A stretch of DNA of 64,000 nucleotides, taken from contig OZ023214.1 of NCBI GenBank assembly GCA_963995525.1, forward strand, positions 57,365,823 to 57,429,822. Direction: 5' to 3'. Position numbers and translations under genes: made by a program. This document shows positions 1-13,900 of the stretch, piece by piece. Positions within the stretch are counted from its first letter, which is position 1. Every line of letters starts with the position of its first letter. The notes beneath the pieces were generated by a model, which saw nothing but the letters and a program-made list of their open reading frames with translations, made no database searches and was not told the DNA's origin. The DNA comes from Escarpia spicata (taxonomy: Eukaryota; Annelida; Polychaeta; Sabellida; Siboglinidae).

Positions 1-144
1 CAATATACCTTTAATATAATTTTAATGATCATCTTTAGTTGTAACTTAATTTTTTTTTTTTTAAATTTGTGTATATATTGTCATGTATTTTAACTAATTT
101 AATATTATAAATTTTACATAGCTTATTAATGTTCTGCATATTAA

Positions 145-176
<32 letters not shown>

Positions 177-307
177 ATGTATTCTAAGTGCCTCCGAATG
201 GATTTATCTAGATTTATGGCGCTATATAAGTGTTGTTATTATTATTATTGTGTGTATTTGGGGCTGTTCTTGTAATATGATGTTATTACTGAAGTGTGTT
301 CTTGTAG
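1..307. other. USP48 intron sequence before first visible exon
   Basis: AT-rich intron with an (AT)n run near 148-169 and an ATT run near 236-250. The acceptor is TTCTTGTAG, ending at 307. No other feature is seen. Confidence 0.6.
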
Positions 308-390
308 GAAAACAGGCTGTAAGAGGAAGCTGAACACTTACATCCAGTTCCCCGAAGTACTCGACATGAGCGCCTACGTCAGTCGACCAG
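308..390 (+). CDS. USP48: USP48 exon w1 (USP domain)
   Basis: The acceptor TTCTTGTAG ends at 307; the first base completes an Arg codon. The translation starts [20 protein letters not shown], a recognisable USP48 catalytic-domain stretch. The end is chosen at CCAG/gcatgg, a GC donor. It has the phase needed by exon w2 (joining as DEEVLYDL) and keeps the spacing to the His box equal to vertebrate USP48. The GT alternative at 382 (A/gtcgac) is also in phase but loses three residues. The consensus-looking GT at 378 (TAC/gtcagt) is out of phase. The start is firm, the end less so. Confidence 0.8.
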
Positions 391-3300
391 GCATGGACCT
401 CATTCTCTCGTCTTTGTCCTGCTCACTGTATCACACATGTTACAAACTGTTTAATGAAACATGTCCGCTTTGTTACAGTGTTAAGTCAGTAAGAAGTATA
501 GTTTCATTTCACCATCAGCTAGAAACCTATCTTTTTAACACTGCACGTCCTCCTTAGCTTCTTAGCAATTCCATCCATCTGTAGACGACATTTGCTCTGT
601 ACCTCACAACACTTAATCCTTTGCATTTGTTGTGCCACTGAGCTTGGATATTGGCGCTGAAGAAGTCGTTCCTTTATTATTATTAAATTCAGTCACTGCT
701 GTATGAGAACAATATCTGGTGCAGTATTTATAATATATCAGACATCACAAAAGACAATGATGCAGGTAGGGACATATATTTGTGAACACAGAGTCATCTG
801 CAACTGATTGTGGAACTAGCTAATTAACAGCAGTGTTATTTCAAGTCGACGTCATCAGTCAGTTGAATAAAACTAAACAAAATAGTTTTATTAGAAGAAG
901 AGAAACTCTGTCACACCGAATGAGGTCATGATTATGAGTATTTCATATGTGCCTTCACGTACTTCTGCTATAGTTGTGCTGACAGTTAGGTCTGTGCCCT
1001 GCACTTGCCAGGAGATTCCCACCATTCTAAACAACATCAGGTGCTGCACAATAAAATCAATCTTCCACATTTCTACTGTCCAGAATAGCATTTAATAGTA
1101 TATGTGCAGTGCATTTGGAATTAAATTCCTAGCACCAAACATGTGGTCTGTTGGGTAGATGAGGAAGTCTTGTACGACCTGCATACTGTACTGATCCACC
1201 GTGGTCCCAGGACCTAACATGTGTTGTCTGTTGTGTAGATGAGGAAGTCTTGTACGACCTCCAGACTGTACTGATCCACCGTGGTCCCAGGACCTAACAT
1301 GTGTTGTCTGTTGTGTAGATGAGGAAGTCTTGTACGACCTCCAGACTGTACTGATCCACCGTGGTCCCAGGACCTAACATGTGTTGTCTGTTGTGTAGAT
1401 GAGGAAGTCTTGTACGACCTCCAGACTGTACTGATCCACCGTGGTCCCAGCACCTAACATGTGTTGTCTGTTGTGTAGATGAGGAAGTCTTGTACGACCT
1501 CCAGACTGTACTGATCCACCGTGGTCCCAGCACCTAACATGTGTTGTCTGTTGTGTAGATGAGGAAGTCTTGTACGACCTCCAGACTGTACTGATCCACC
1601 GTGGTCCCAGCACCTAGCATGTGTTGTCTGTTGTGTAGATGAGGAAGTCTTGTACGACCTCCAGACTGTACTGATCCACCGTGGTCCCAGCACCTAACAT
1701 GTGTCGTCTGTTTGTTGTGTAGATGAAGAAGTCTTGTACGACCTCCAGACTGTACTGATCCACCGTGGTCCCAGCACCTAACATGTGTTGTCTGTTGTGT
1801 AGATGAGGAAGTCTTGTACGACCTCCAGACTGTACTGATCCACCGTGGTCCCAGCACCTAACATGTGTTGTCTGTTGTGTAGATGAGGAAGTCTTGTACG
1901 ACCTTCAGACTGTACTGATCCACCGTGGTCCCAGCACCTAACATGTGTTGTCTGTTGTGTAGATGAGGAAGTCTTGTACGACCTCCAGACTGTACTGATC
2001 CACCGTGGTCCCAGCACCTAACATGTGTTGTCTGTTGTGTAGATGAGGAAGTCTTGTATGACCTCCAGGCCGTACTGATCCACTGTGGTCCCAGCACCTA
2101 ACATGTGTTGTCTGTTGTGTAGATGAGGAAGTCTTGTACGACCTCCAGACTGTACTGATCCACCGTGGTCCCAGCACTTAACATGTGTTGTCTGTTGTGT
2201 AGATGAGGAAGTCTTGTACGACCTCCAGACTGTACTGATCCACCGTGGTCCCAGCACCTAACATGTGTTGTCTGTTGTGTAGATGAGGAAGTCTTGTACG
2301 ACCTCCAGACTGTACTGATCCACCGTGGTCCCAGCACCTAACATGTGTTGTCTGTTGTGTAGATGAGGAAGTCTTGTACGACCTCCAGGCCGTACTGATC
2401 CACTGTGGTCCCAGCACCTAACATGTGTTGTCTGTTGTGTAGATGAGGAAGTCTTGTACGACCTCCAGACTGTACTGATCCACCGTGGTCCCAGCACCTA
2501 ACATGTGTCGTCTGTTTGTTGTGTAGATGAAGAAGTCTTGTACAACCTCCAGGCCGTACTGATCCACCGTGGTCCCAGCATCTAACATGTCTGGTTTGTT
2601 TGTTGTATAGATGAAGAAGTCTTGTACGACCTCCAGGCCGTACTGATCCACCGCGGTCCGAGTGCCAATAGTGGCCACTACATCTCCTACATCTGTGACT
2701 TCTCCTCCAACCTGTGGTACAAGTTCAATGATGAGGACATTGAGCAGATGGGAGGCAAAAACTTGCAGCTGGGAAACGAGGACGAATTACATTTGTCAGG
2801 TATGTGTGTGTGCGTGAATGCAAACATGCATGTGTGTTAGTGCATATGCATGTTATCTAAGCATTCAAGACTTGTATCATCAATCACGTGATGTTACAGT
2901 TTTATAAAGTCATTACATATGGATGTTTTAGAATAAAAATATATATCTATAAAAGTTACACATATGTGTGGCGGCCTAGGAAAACCAGTCGGAAATTGCC
3001 AGGCATAATTGCCCGTAAACGCATCATAAAGGTGATTTTGCATCATTGGGTTGATTTTGAGATTTCACTGCGATCTTTTAGCTAACATACTTATGTATAA
3101 GTTCACCAAGTAGTTTCCTGATTACCTTAGTGAAAGTTGTACTTTTTTATGTTTTTGAAACCATGAAGTTTGTTCTAAGTTGCAGCATTTTAGAATTAAA
3201 TGCGCACTATTTTTTGAACGCTTACAACCTAGGACAGAAGTTTCCATGTCCATATATGGCGTACCGTTCGAAAGCTATTTACGGCACGCAGTTCCCTAGC

Positions 3301-4878
3301 ACCAGTGCGCATGAATAGCTGGAAGAAAATTGAGTGTGCAGTGAAAGTTAACGAGTGTTTCTTTGGAATTTGTGTTGGAGTTGTTTATGTAGTTCGATTA
3401 GTTATTAATTTAGTTTGATGTTCCTGTAGTTTATATCTGTACATATATCTTAACAGTTTAACGTGTTATCGAACCGGATTTCGTTGGAAATACAGACTGG
3501 GATGAATTTCGTTTCGTGTTTACAATCTTCAAAAAATCCATTGATGGACTGAAGTCGAACAATGTCGCTCAGTATCTCAACGCATTGGCATTGATGAACG
3601 CAAGTGGGGACATCCTCAATGAACTTGTGAATTACTACTTTGTGACACGCCCGATCAACAATGACGACAGTGATTCGTACATGTCTGATTCGAGTGAGGA
3701 CAACTGTGACCTGGAGCTGGCAGAGGAAGTAAACAGATCTGTCAATGGTGACAGTGAAACTGTTGATGACGACCCGAGGAGCAAGATGAGATGGAAAAAC
3801 ACAAACATCTCTTTTCAGAGCCAAACATCAACAGTTCTTTTCAGAACTAATCACATATTCATGGAAGAATTTGTTACCTCTTGGGTGTTGATTATTAATA
3901 TACATTTTTTTTAACAAACAACTACAAACTTTTTGACGGTTGCTCTCTTTAAATTATTGTAACTTTAAAAGAAACCATCAGAATTGGATAATAGTTTTAG
4001 TGTTCTAAAGCTAAGATACATACTTACTGCAGCAACATTTTATTTTGACATGAATTATGATGATTCCAGACACTACGAGTACTTTTCTCGTGCACTGATT
4101 ATTAATATACATTTTTGTTAACAAACAACTACAAACTTTTTGACGGGTGCCCTCTTTAAATTCTTGTAACTTTAAAAATTACAGAATTGAATAATTGTTT
4201 CTGTAAGCTACAGCTACCAAACACAGCCACATTTGCTTCATTGCATTGTATATGGTAATAGCAACAGATATTTTGTTATAACATCATGAAGTTTAGTTTT
4301 CATGTGATAATGACTCGACTTTAGAACTGATTTTTCTCCTTAACTAATTTTGTATAGATTTCTTCTTTAGTTCTTGTAACTTTGGTTCTAGTGGGAATAT
4401 TTGAATACAGTAACTGTATTGGAATTGGAAATAGTGTTGCTTTCCATTTCTTGAATAAAATACATGATTTTTTTCACAATGTGACTGATTTTCCTAGGCC
4501 ACCACACATATCATTTCTAAGTAATTCCACAAAATTTGCACACCTATACAATTAATCATAGAAGAAGAAGAAGTTTATTGACCCCATGTATATAAAAAGT
4601 ACAATTATTTCATCCTTCATTGTATAAATACAATAAAACATATACAAACACAAATATACATATATACGCATGATATATCATTCGTATGTAATTCTGTAAT
4701 TTGCTGAACAAAAGTAAATAATATATTTGTAACATAACATATACCAGATAGGGTCGGTGACTCCTATTAAAACAAAATGTCGCTAACGTAGGAGCCACCC
4801 AATTTACATTAATAATAACATACCTGGTAGGTCCTTTTAATCAACAATAAAGTCCATCCGGTGTGTGTGTGTGCGTGT

Positions 4879-4909
<31 letters not shown>

Positions 4910-7900
4910 TGTGTGTGCATTCATACATGCGAGTGTATTGTTTTTTGTTTTGCATGTACATGTACGTACGAATACATTGTTAAGGTTGTACAAGACTTAA
5001 GCTAGCGTCATTGTAATCGATTACACATTCTCATTACTTCATTTATTATATGTTTTACTGACATGTATAACAGTTTGATAGTGTGCACATATCATCGTAT
5101 TTTGTAAGACATAATTTTTCACATGTATTGAAAAACCTCGCATACTGTGGGTGTATTCTTTATTTAAATCGGGAGTGTTATTTATAGCGTGTGGCACGTT
5201 GTGTTTCAAACATTTTATTGCATACTCATGCTAAGTTCTGATAGTATGTACATTATATATATATATATATATAGAATATATATATAAAATACATATATTC
5301 TGGTATGTAATACTTGGTTGATTAGAATTGCTAATGATTTGATAATAACTGGTTCAATTATTTTATGGTGGGTTTTATATCCAATTTTTACATGTTTTAT
5401 TAATTATTTATTATATTTATTAATAATAATTTGTATAACTTATCTATTTGTTCAACTTTATTAATGTTTAATCTAATCATTGAGATTAGTGCATTGTTTA
5501 CTACCGGTAGGTTTATTTGTAACCATGAAGGTAGACATTGAGCTGTACATTTCAGATGGGAACAGTAAGGGAACTAAGAAGCCCCGCACCAGTAAAGGGT
5601 TCCACGCATCACGGAATGCCTACATGTTGGTGTACCGACAGAGACGTTCACGGGAATCAGGTATGCCATGGTGCTAGCAGCATCTTTATTCCGTTAGATA
5701 CCATTCAATAAAAGAAAGTGTTTGTCTTTGTGAAATATGAGTCATGTTGATTTTTAAGCTATAACTTTTTTGATTGAAAACTCACAATTGCAAGTTATAA
5801 TTATTTCAAGCAGCATTGAGGTCCCTATAAATGGGTATAAAGTACATCTGGGTGCAATGCATATTTGTTGTTCGTATAAATGTAAATATCAAGGATGATA
5901 GCTATCTAACTGGGTACCTTAAACAAAAAGATTTCACATAGTTTTGTACCTGCATTTGTTGTTCACCACTCAGAGTGTAGCCAATACAAGTCAGTATATT
6001 GCCTTCTAAACAACAACATAAGGCCTGCTTCAGTCGCATTGAGTCTGCACTTACGGGTTAACATCATTAGATAAGACTGTAAAAACAACAACGTTGACGA
6101 GTCGGTTTGAACCACAAAATACTGGGAAATATCGCAAAAAGCAACCATCGAAAAAGGCATGAGTTGAATGGCTATTGGTCAAAGTCTATGTCCGGTTTGT
6201 TTCACAAGTATTCAGCATTCAAAAGGCATCAAAAGCGGACTATGGATGTAAAAGGTGAAGAAATAAGATGTTTATTGTGTTGTGCCAGAGCGAGTGATGG
6301 GGGAACCCTTGTTGAGTTGTCTGCCGGAGCCCGTGCAGCTCAGTGTGCAGAAGGACAACGCCCGGTTTGAACAGTGGATCAGTGAGATGAAGACTATGAG
6401 GGTAAGTCGACAGACTTAGTCTCTCTTGCATGGCATCTGTCTCTTCTATTTATATATGTACATTGTACATGCATGCATGCACACACGCATGCGTGCAAAC
6501 ACACACACACACACACACACAGTGTGATGGTCTAAAAATACCTTTCTACATGGTGACTTGCTTGCATAATGCTTTTGGTGAAACGAGTTTGCTGGTTGTG
6601 GTTGCAAACTAAAGTTGAAAAATAGTATAATCTGGAGGGCTTGGCATCCATCCATGATGTCCCAAAATACAAGTGTAGAACTCTTGGATGTGTTCTCTCA
6701 GTCCCTGAATCCTTGATGCTCACTGGTTGCAGGACATCAGCATTACACAAGGCAAGGCCCGACACACAGAAGTGTATCAACTCTACCATGTCATGCCAGT
6801 GGTCAAAGGTAGGTCACTGGTATTTGGTTCGTCCCTGAGTCGAGCAACGGGTGATCACTTCCAAGGTACTCTAGGTGAATGGCTAACGACAGCAAGGTGT
6901 GGGTAACACACAGAGAGTGAAGTACCCTGGTAAGGTTAGGATGAAATTCGATTCATATTAAAAAAAAATTATATTCTAGCCTTTTTAGTCCTTTGGCCGA
7001 AGGTCCAAGGGACTATTGCCATCACTCTGCGTCCGCCATCCGCCGTTAGCTGCCGTATCTCAGAAATCGTTCAGCAACCTTTTCTCTAATTTTGCATAGA
7101 CATCTTAGGGCATTGCCACTATGCACGAGAAATCTGTATTTGATTGAATCATTTTAAGGGCTCCCAGAACTGGTAAAAATGTAACATTTGGCCAATTTTT
7201 TCAAAAAACTGTTCAGCAACTTTTTTTCTAATTTTGCATAGATGTATCTTAGGGTGCTGCCACTATATACAAGAAATCTGTATTTGATTTAATCATTCTG
7301 AGGGGCCCCCAAAGTGCAAAAGTTTTACTTTATCTAGTGATGTGGTTTTGAGAAGGGCACTTGAGACCACCCCCAACAGTAGATTTTGTTTAATGTGCCA
7401 CAAAGTCAACTCTGTGACTAAACTATGCAGCCTAGTGTTACTGTTCCATTGAGACCTTGACTAATCTTTAATTGGTCACAGCTCCCAGGCAGAGTAGACA
7501 CCCCCAACAGTAGATTTTGTTTAATGTGCCACAAAGTCGACACCTTGACTAAGCTCTGCTGCCTAGTGCTACTGTTCCATTGAGACCTTGACTAATATTT
7601 AATTGGTCACAGCGCCCAGGCAGAGTAGATACACTTGACCCCTGTTAGACTGAACAGTTGCCTAACACTTTTTATCTTCAAAAATATTGATTTTCTATAA
7701 TTGCAAGTTGTGTTAATTTTAATGTTCATTTAATTATTATAAAATGGTGTGACTGTGGTGTCTATTGGTTAAAGATGTATTGTCTGTAGAAACCTGTAGG
7801 TAACAAACATAGAACATTAATATTCTGTCACCTGTAGGTGACAAACATAGAAAATTAATATTCTGGACAACTATAGAGTGAAATATCCTACACTTTATTG

Positions 7901-10900
7901 ATATCAAATGCATTCTACTGTTCTGTTTACACTTGCCATGCCTTGTGTAGACCTGGTACTGTGTAAATCAATTGTATCAATATAGACTAATAATTACAGA
8001 TTCACAATATAGTTGACACCTGAAACAACCAAATGTCAACCATTAGAAGAGTTGACATAGTTCTGCTATACACAAGCAAGAAATCTGTATTTGATTGAAT
8101 CATTCTAGTGTCATCAGCATATAGTAGAACATACATTTTCTACATCATCATCCCTAAGGTTGTTGTAAATTTCACCAGCTGCCATGTCAAGTCCGTTATA
8201 ATTGTGACTAACAGTGTTCAAAATGATTCAGGTAAATAGCAAATAACAAAGGACACAAGTTTTCTCCTTGCCATACCTATACATCACATGAGAAGAAGGC
8301 TGACACAGCCTGGCCCTGATTTATACATGATTTAGCATTTGTGTATATGTTGTATACAACTTTCAACACATTACCATTAATACCGCATGAAATTATCTTA
8401 GACCACAGGGAGGACCGGTCTACTAAATCAAATGCTTTCTTATAATCGATGAAGGCACAATAAAGCCTTTTGCTTCGAGACAAATACAATTAAACTAATA
8501 CCCCTATTTGAACACTGTCTGTTCTTCACCTATTACATTCGCTTTGTTTAGGTACATGGTCAGTCTGGTGTTCTGAACAATCACTAAGGATTAATGAACA
8601 CTTGTGCAGAATGTCACCCACTTGGCAGATTTAATTGATCTATTCAGCAATGTGGACACTGCTGAGGCCTCATTCTGGACACTGTCACTCACAGTGTTGT
8701 GTATTGTCTTAGTTGGTGCATTGAGCTAATCTACTTGACCATGAATCAGTGGTGGCTCTGGTTGTGTATTACACCCAGCTGTGGAGCTAAGATTCTCTGC
8801 CTGCTATTGTTTGATGGAAACTGTGACGAATCTGTAATTGGTCACTGGCAGTAGCTTGTGTCAACAGACAGCATTAAGCCACTAGACCCCTGTTAAACTG
8901 GACAGTTGCCTGTAGGTTTTAAACTGTGTCAAACAGTGAGTCTACCTTTTGCTCTCAAATAATCTGTCCTCTTAGTTTTACACATAAAGACATAATCTGG
9001 CATAAGTTAATAAGTCTTTGTAGCAGCACATTTGTACTTCCAGTGTATCATTGCAACATAACATACATATTACATACTGTGTGCCACATTTGAATGTTGT
9101 GCATGTTATATTTCCATGCAATCCATTTGCATATATAATGTAAAACTTCAACAGCCGTTTTCTTCATTTTCACTTTTTGACCCCTACCACCCTACCAAAC
9201 CTTTACAAGGATGTAAGAAAACAATGTTACAATTTTTCCGACTTATCACTCATTTGGTAATTTTGGGTCACATATAGACCTATTAATCCAAAGGACTTCC
9301 GGGCCACTTGGCCCATTTTTTAAACATATTTTTTAAGTGTCTTTAAATGCATTTAAATATCACTAAACAACATACAAATTTGAGTCTTTTTGGTCTCGAG
9401 TATTGTTTAAATATGTTAGGCAAAGTCTGAGAAAAAATTGTTAGCTTATCTTCAAAATGTTTATTAATATTATTTGAATCAAAACACACATGTCATTAAC
9501 ACCATTACCATATTAATGCTCCAAGTGGTTCTTCAAATATTTCTATAGAACACTGTGCTGGAAATGTTAGCAACTCTAGTAAGAGTACCACTGAGACTAT
9601 GTTATCTTCTGCCATGAAACAAGTCTCATTGCATCAACATGCATTCTTAGATATAGGCCAGAATTGAAACCAAAGGTTCGACTGGTTGATTTGAGGATTT
9701 TAATTTTAAACCAGTTTATGACGTACAATTGTTCACAACGCCACATATCCTTTCTACAATTGTTCCAAGCTACGCAATTGTCATAGACTTGGAGTTTAAC
9801 TGCTTAGTTAAGGCGCTTATGCTCTATATGAATGCAGCATAAGAAACTGTTATAAAAACAATGCATTTGACTGACAACTGTCTGTGCATACTGAAAATAT
9901 GGTTTAAAAGTAGAGAACCTGCATGTGAATTCTCAAAATTTTAGAGGATGATTTCTCAGAATGACCCCTGCTGTAGGTATCAAGTTATAATGATATAGTT
10001 GTGCACCCGTTTAAGGTGACACTATAAGTATCGTTGGTGTCATTGGAAAGCTCTGTTCTCTTACACCTGGTAGCAACAGTGAGAAGACAGCGGCTGGTGC
10101 AGTGAGATGTGGTTCCTCAACGATCACATGTGAGATGTTCACCGAGCCAGTCCGCTGTGTTTCAGGCGAGCCGTGGGAGTGGATTGACACAAAGTGGCTC
10201 ACCAAGTGGTTCTCCTGTGACTACTCGGCCGACGTGCCCATAGTGGACAACTCAGCCCTGCTCTGTCCCCACAGCAGGTCAGACCACTGGATACTACCAG
10301 TGATCACTCTTATATATAGTGCACTATACACACTGGATATCACATGGTCACACTTGTGTGTTGTGTATCTACAGGACACCACCCGTGGTCACTCCAATGA
10401 GGAGTGTAATGTTTCATACAAAATATCTTATTTTTATGTGGCCCATGCTAGTTGTATGTGATGCATCTTAGATGTTACAAGATCGTTGATCATGTGTTAC
10501 AACTAAGACTGAATTACAATGTGATGAACCAAAATTACAATTACAAAGTCAGACACTTAGTAGCTATAACCTACTATGGACCATCTAAGTTAGGAAGCAT
10601 CTGCATTGGGGTATAGGGTCAATCATTTTGTAATTGTCTTAAGTGTCCTGATATTCAACTAACTTTTTAACCCCCTTGGTCACCCTTTTCAAGGCTACTT
10701 TTGGTTGTGCTTTTCTGTACATTTTCTGCCCAGTTTGTTGCGACACCTAGCGGTCATTGTGACATCACCGCAAGTAGCACTGTTAGGATTTAGCATGGCG
10801 CGCATCTATGTGGGTTGGTGTTGCAGGTCGTACCTAAAATTGCAATCGCGGAATTTAATATTGTTTTATGTCACTGTAGAGATAATAATCTTACCTACAA

Positions 10901-13900
10901 ATGTGTTGCTGGATGCACACAGGAATTTTTTTTACTTTTTGAGTTGTTGCCGTTTGAATATAGCGAATGCTCAAACTTGAAATGAGATTTAATATTTTCG
11001 ATATCACAGTAAAGATAATAATCTTATTTACAAGTATGTTGCTGGATGTAGCCAGGATTTGTCTTTAGTTTTTGAGTTATTGCCGTCTGAACATCGCAAG
11101 TGCTTAATCCTGCAATGTACACGTGGCAGCAGATATAATGCTAGGTTGAATATTTGCGATGTTCAAACGGTAATAACTCAAAATGTTAACACAATTCCTG
11201 TGTACATCCAGTGACAAATTTGTGGATAAGAATATTATTTTTATGGTGATATCAAAAAAATAAAAGTCTGATCATAATTTCATGTACAGTCTGAAAAAAC
11301 AGGCCGCACTGACCCTCGCCATGCTAAACGATAGGGCGTGCTCAGCAGCCCTGCCTGTGGTGACATCAGCAACATCTGACGGGCTGTGATATGCAAATGA
11401 CCACGTTTGAGCAGGTTCAGTGGCATGAGTTAGCAATGAGCAGGCTTTATACTTGGCACATTACTTGACAAGAGTATTAAGCTTATGTATACAAAGTTTC
11501 AAATACATGTAACATTTCATTTCACTTACCGTAGTCTTTAAGGCATATCTGTTATCATTATACTTAAAGTATTCAACAAGACTGATATATGTTATCATTA
11601 AAGGTAAATTATTCAACAATACTGATAACTGTTATCATTAAAGTATTCAACAATACTGATATATGTTATCATTAAAGTTAAAGTATTCAACAATGTTGAT
11701 ATTTGTTATCATTAAAATTAAAGTATTCAACAACGAACATAAAGTTGGCTTTTCATGCTTTGACAATTCTATTCACAACATACAATGTTTGATGTGCCTT
11801 GTATGTTTGTCTTCTAGGTTGCATCCAGACAAAGTGCCAAATGCCAAATGTATATCTAAAAAGGCTGTGAGTGTTTATTCCATGGTTCTTTAGAAATGAT
11901 TTCAAAACATGGATGTAAAACTACATGGAATTGGTTTCAAGTTATAATGGCTGAATATCTGGTTATCACATTTATCTTCTAAGTTAGTATTTCATAATAA
12001 TGGTACTACAAGTTGTTTTGCAGTTTCACTAGGTAAACGTCACACTTATCATCTCTTGTATGTTTGCAAGACACATAGCAGGAATTCATTTATCTGAACA
12101 TACTTGATTATTAGCAGTAAGTTAGTTTGCAATAATGCCATGTGATGTTGGTGTTTCAGTCAGATGTTATCTACACAACATATGGCGGAGGTCCCAGACT
12201 TCTCAGGTTTGGTTTTGGTTTCGTCTCTGGTACAATGCTGCCCGTTTGATCCAAGATGTTTCCACCATATCATTTCTAATCCTAGCAGAACTCACATTAG
12301 CCTGTTTCACCACCCACTACCCTGAATTGATCCCACCATGTTTACACTATTTGCCCATTCGAGTCTTGATCTTCTCCTCTAAATACCACACAGGGACACT
12401 GATTTTCCGTTTAAAAAAGGCACATCCTGTTTCAATTACGTTTCAAAATTCCATTTCAGAAAAAGGCAAATTCTGTTTCAAACAAAATAAAAGGCAAATT
12501 CCATTTCAAACGACGTATTTTCCGTTTCAGAAAAAAACAAATTCCGTTTCAAATGATGCATTTTCCATGTCAAATAACACATTTTCCATTTAAAAATGGC
12601 CTACTGCCTAAAGAAGCCCATTTCTGTTTAGAAAAGAAATATTTTATTTCAAAATTTACTTTGAAAAATAATACATTCTGTGAAATATCTAAAATATCAC
12701 AATGTTAGGATTACTGCATTCAAATAATCCTGTTTTTCTGTGTGGTTAACTTTTCTAACAAGATTTATTTGTGCAATATTTACAAAACGGTAACAACCAG
12801 ACATAATCAATTTAGATAATAATAATAATAAGATAACTTCTATTGCGCCTAAATCCTTGGAAACCAAGCTCAAATAATTCCTGTCACACAATAACGTATG
12901 TGTTGGTAATTCTACTCTTTCAACATTTACGGAGTTTCCGTTCGAAGATGCAAATCCTGTGTCAAAATGTTGATTACGTGGAATTCAATCCATTTTGCAT
13001 GATCGTGGAATTTCCGTTCCAAAAGTTCAATTCCATTTCAAAACCCGACTTCCGTTTTAAAACCCGATCGCAGAAAATCAGTATCCCTACATTCATGTGA
13101 TTGGCAGTTTCAAATTGATCCATTAACAAAGTAAACAAATTTGGTCAGGTATTTATTTATTAAGATAATTTTTAAATGCTATTTAATTCTGTGCAGTATT
13201 GACTTTTATAGTTGCTTTGGTTTCATGTCAGACTTGGTATGCCTGTTAAAATGCTGTATAATGGAGCATACTACATCCTCTTCTACCCCTTCCATGGTAT
13301 CACTGTATTGCCATGGTAACTGTAGACTTGGTATGTATGTTAAAATGCTGTATAATGGAGCATACTACATTCTCTTCTACCCCTTCCATGGTATCACTGT
13401 ATTGCCATGGTAACTGTAGACTATGTTAAAATGCGGTATAATGGAGCATACTACATCCTCTTCTACCCTTTCCATGGTATCACTGTATTGCCATGGTAAC
13501 TGTAGACTTGGTATGTCTGTTAAAATGCTGTATAATGGAGCATACTACTTCCTCTTCTACCCCTTCCATGGTATCACTGTATTGCCATGGTAACTGTAGA
13601 CTTGGTATGTCTGTTAAAATGCTGTATAATGGAGCATACTACATCCTCTTCTACCCCTTCCGTGGTATCACTGTATTGCCATGGTAACTGTAGACTATGT
13701 TAAAATGCGGTATAATGGAGCATACTACATCCTCTTCTACCCTTTCCATGGTATCACTGTATTGCCATGGTAACTGTAGACTTGGTATGCCTGTTAAAAT
13801 GCTGTATAATGGAGCATACTACATCCTCTTCTACCCCTTCCATGGTATCACTGTATTGCCATGGTAACTGTAGACTTGGTATGTATGTTAAAATGCTGTA

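Noticed and set aside
378..383. TAC/gtcagt as the exon w1 donor
   Set aside because: Consensus-like but phase 0, whereas exon w2 needs phase 1.
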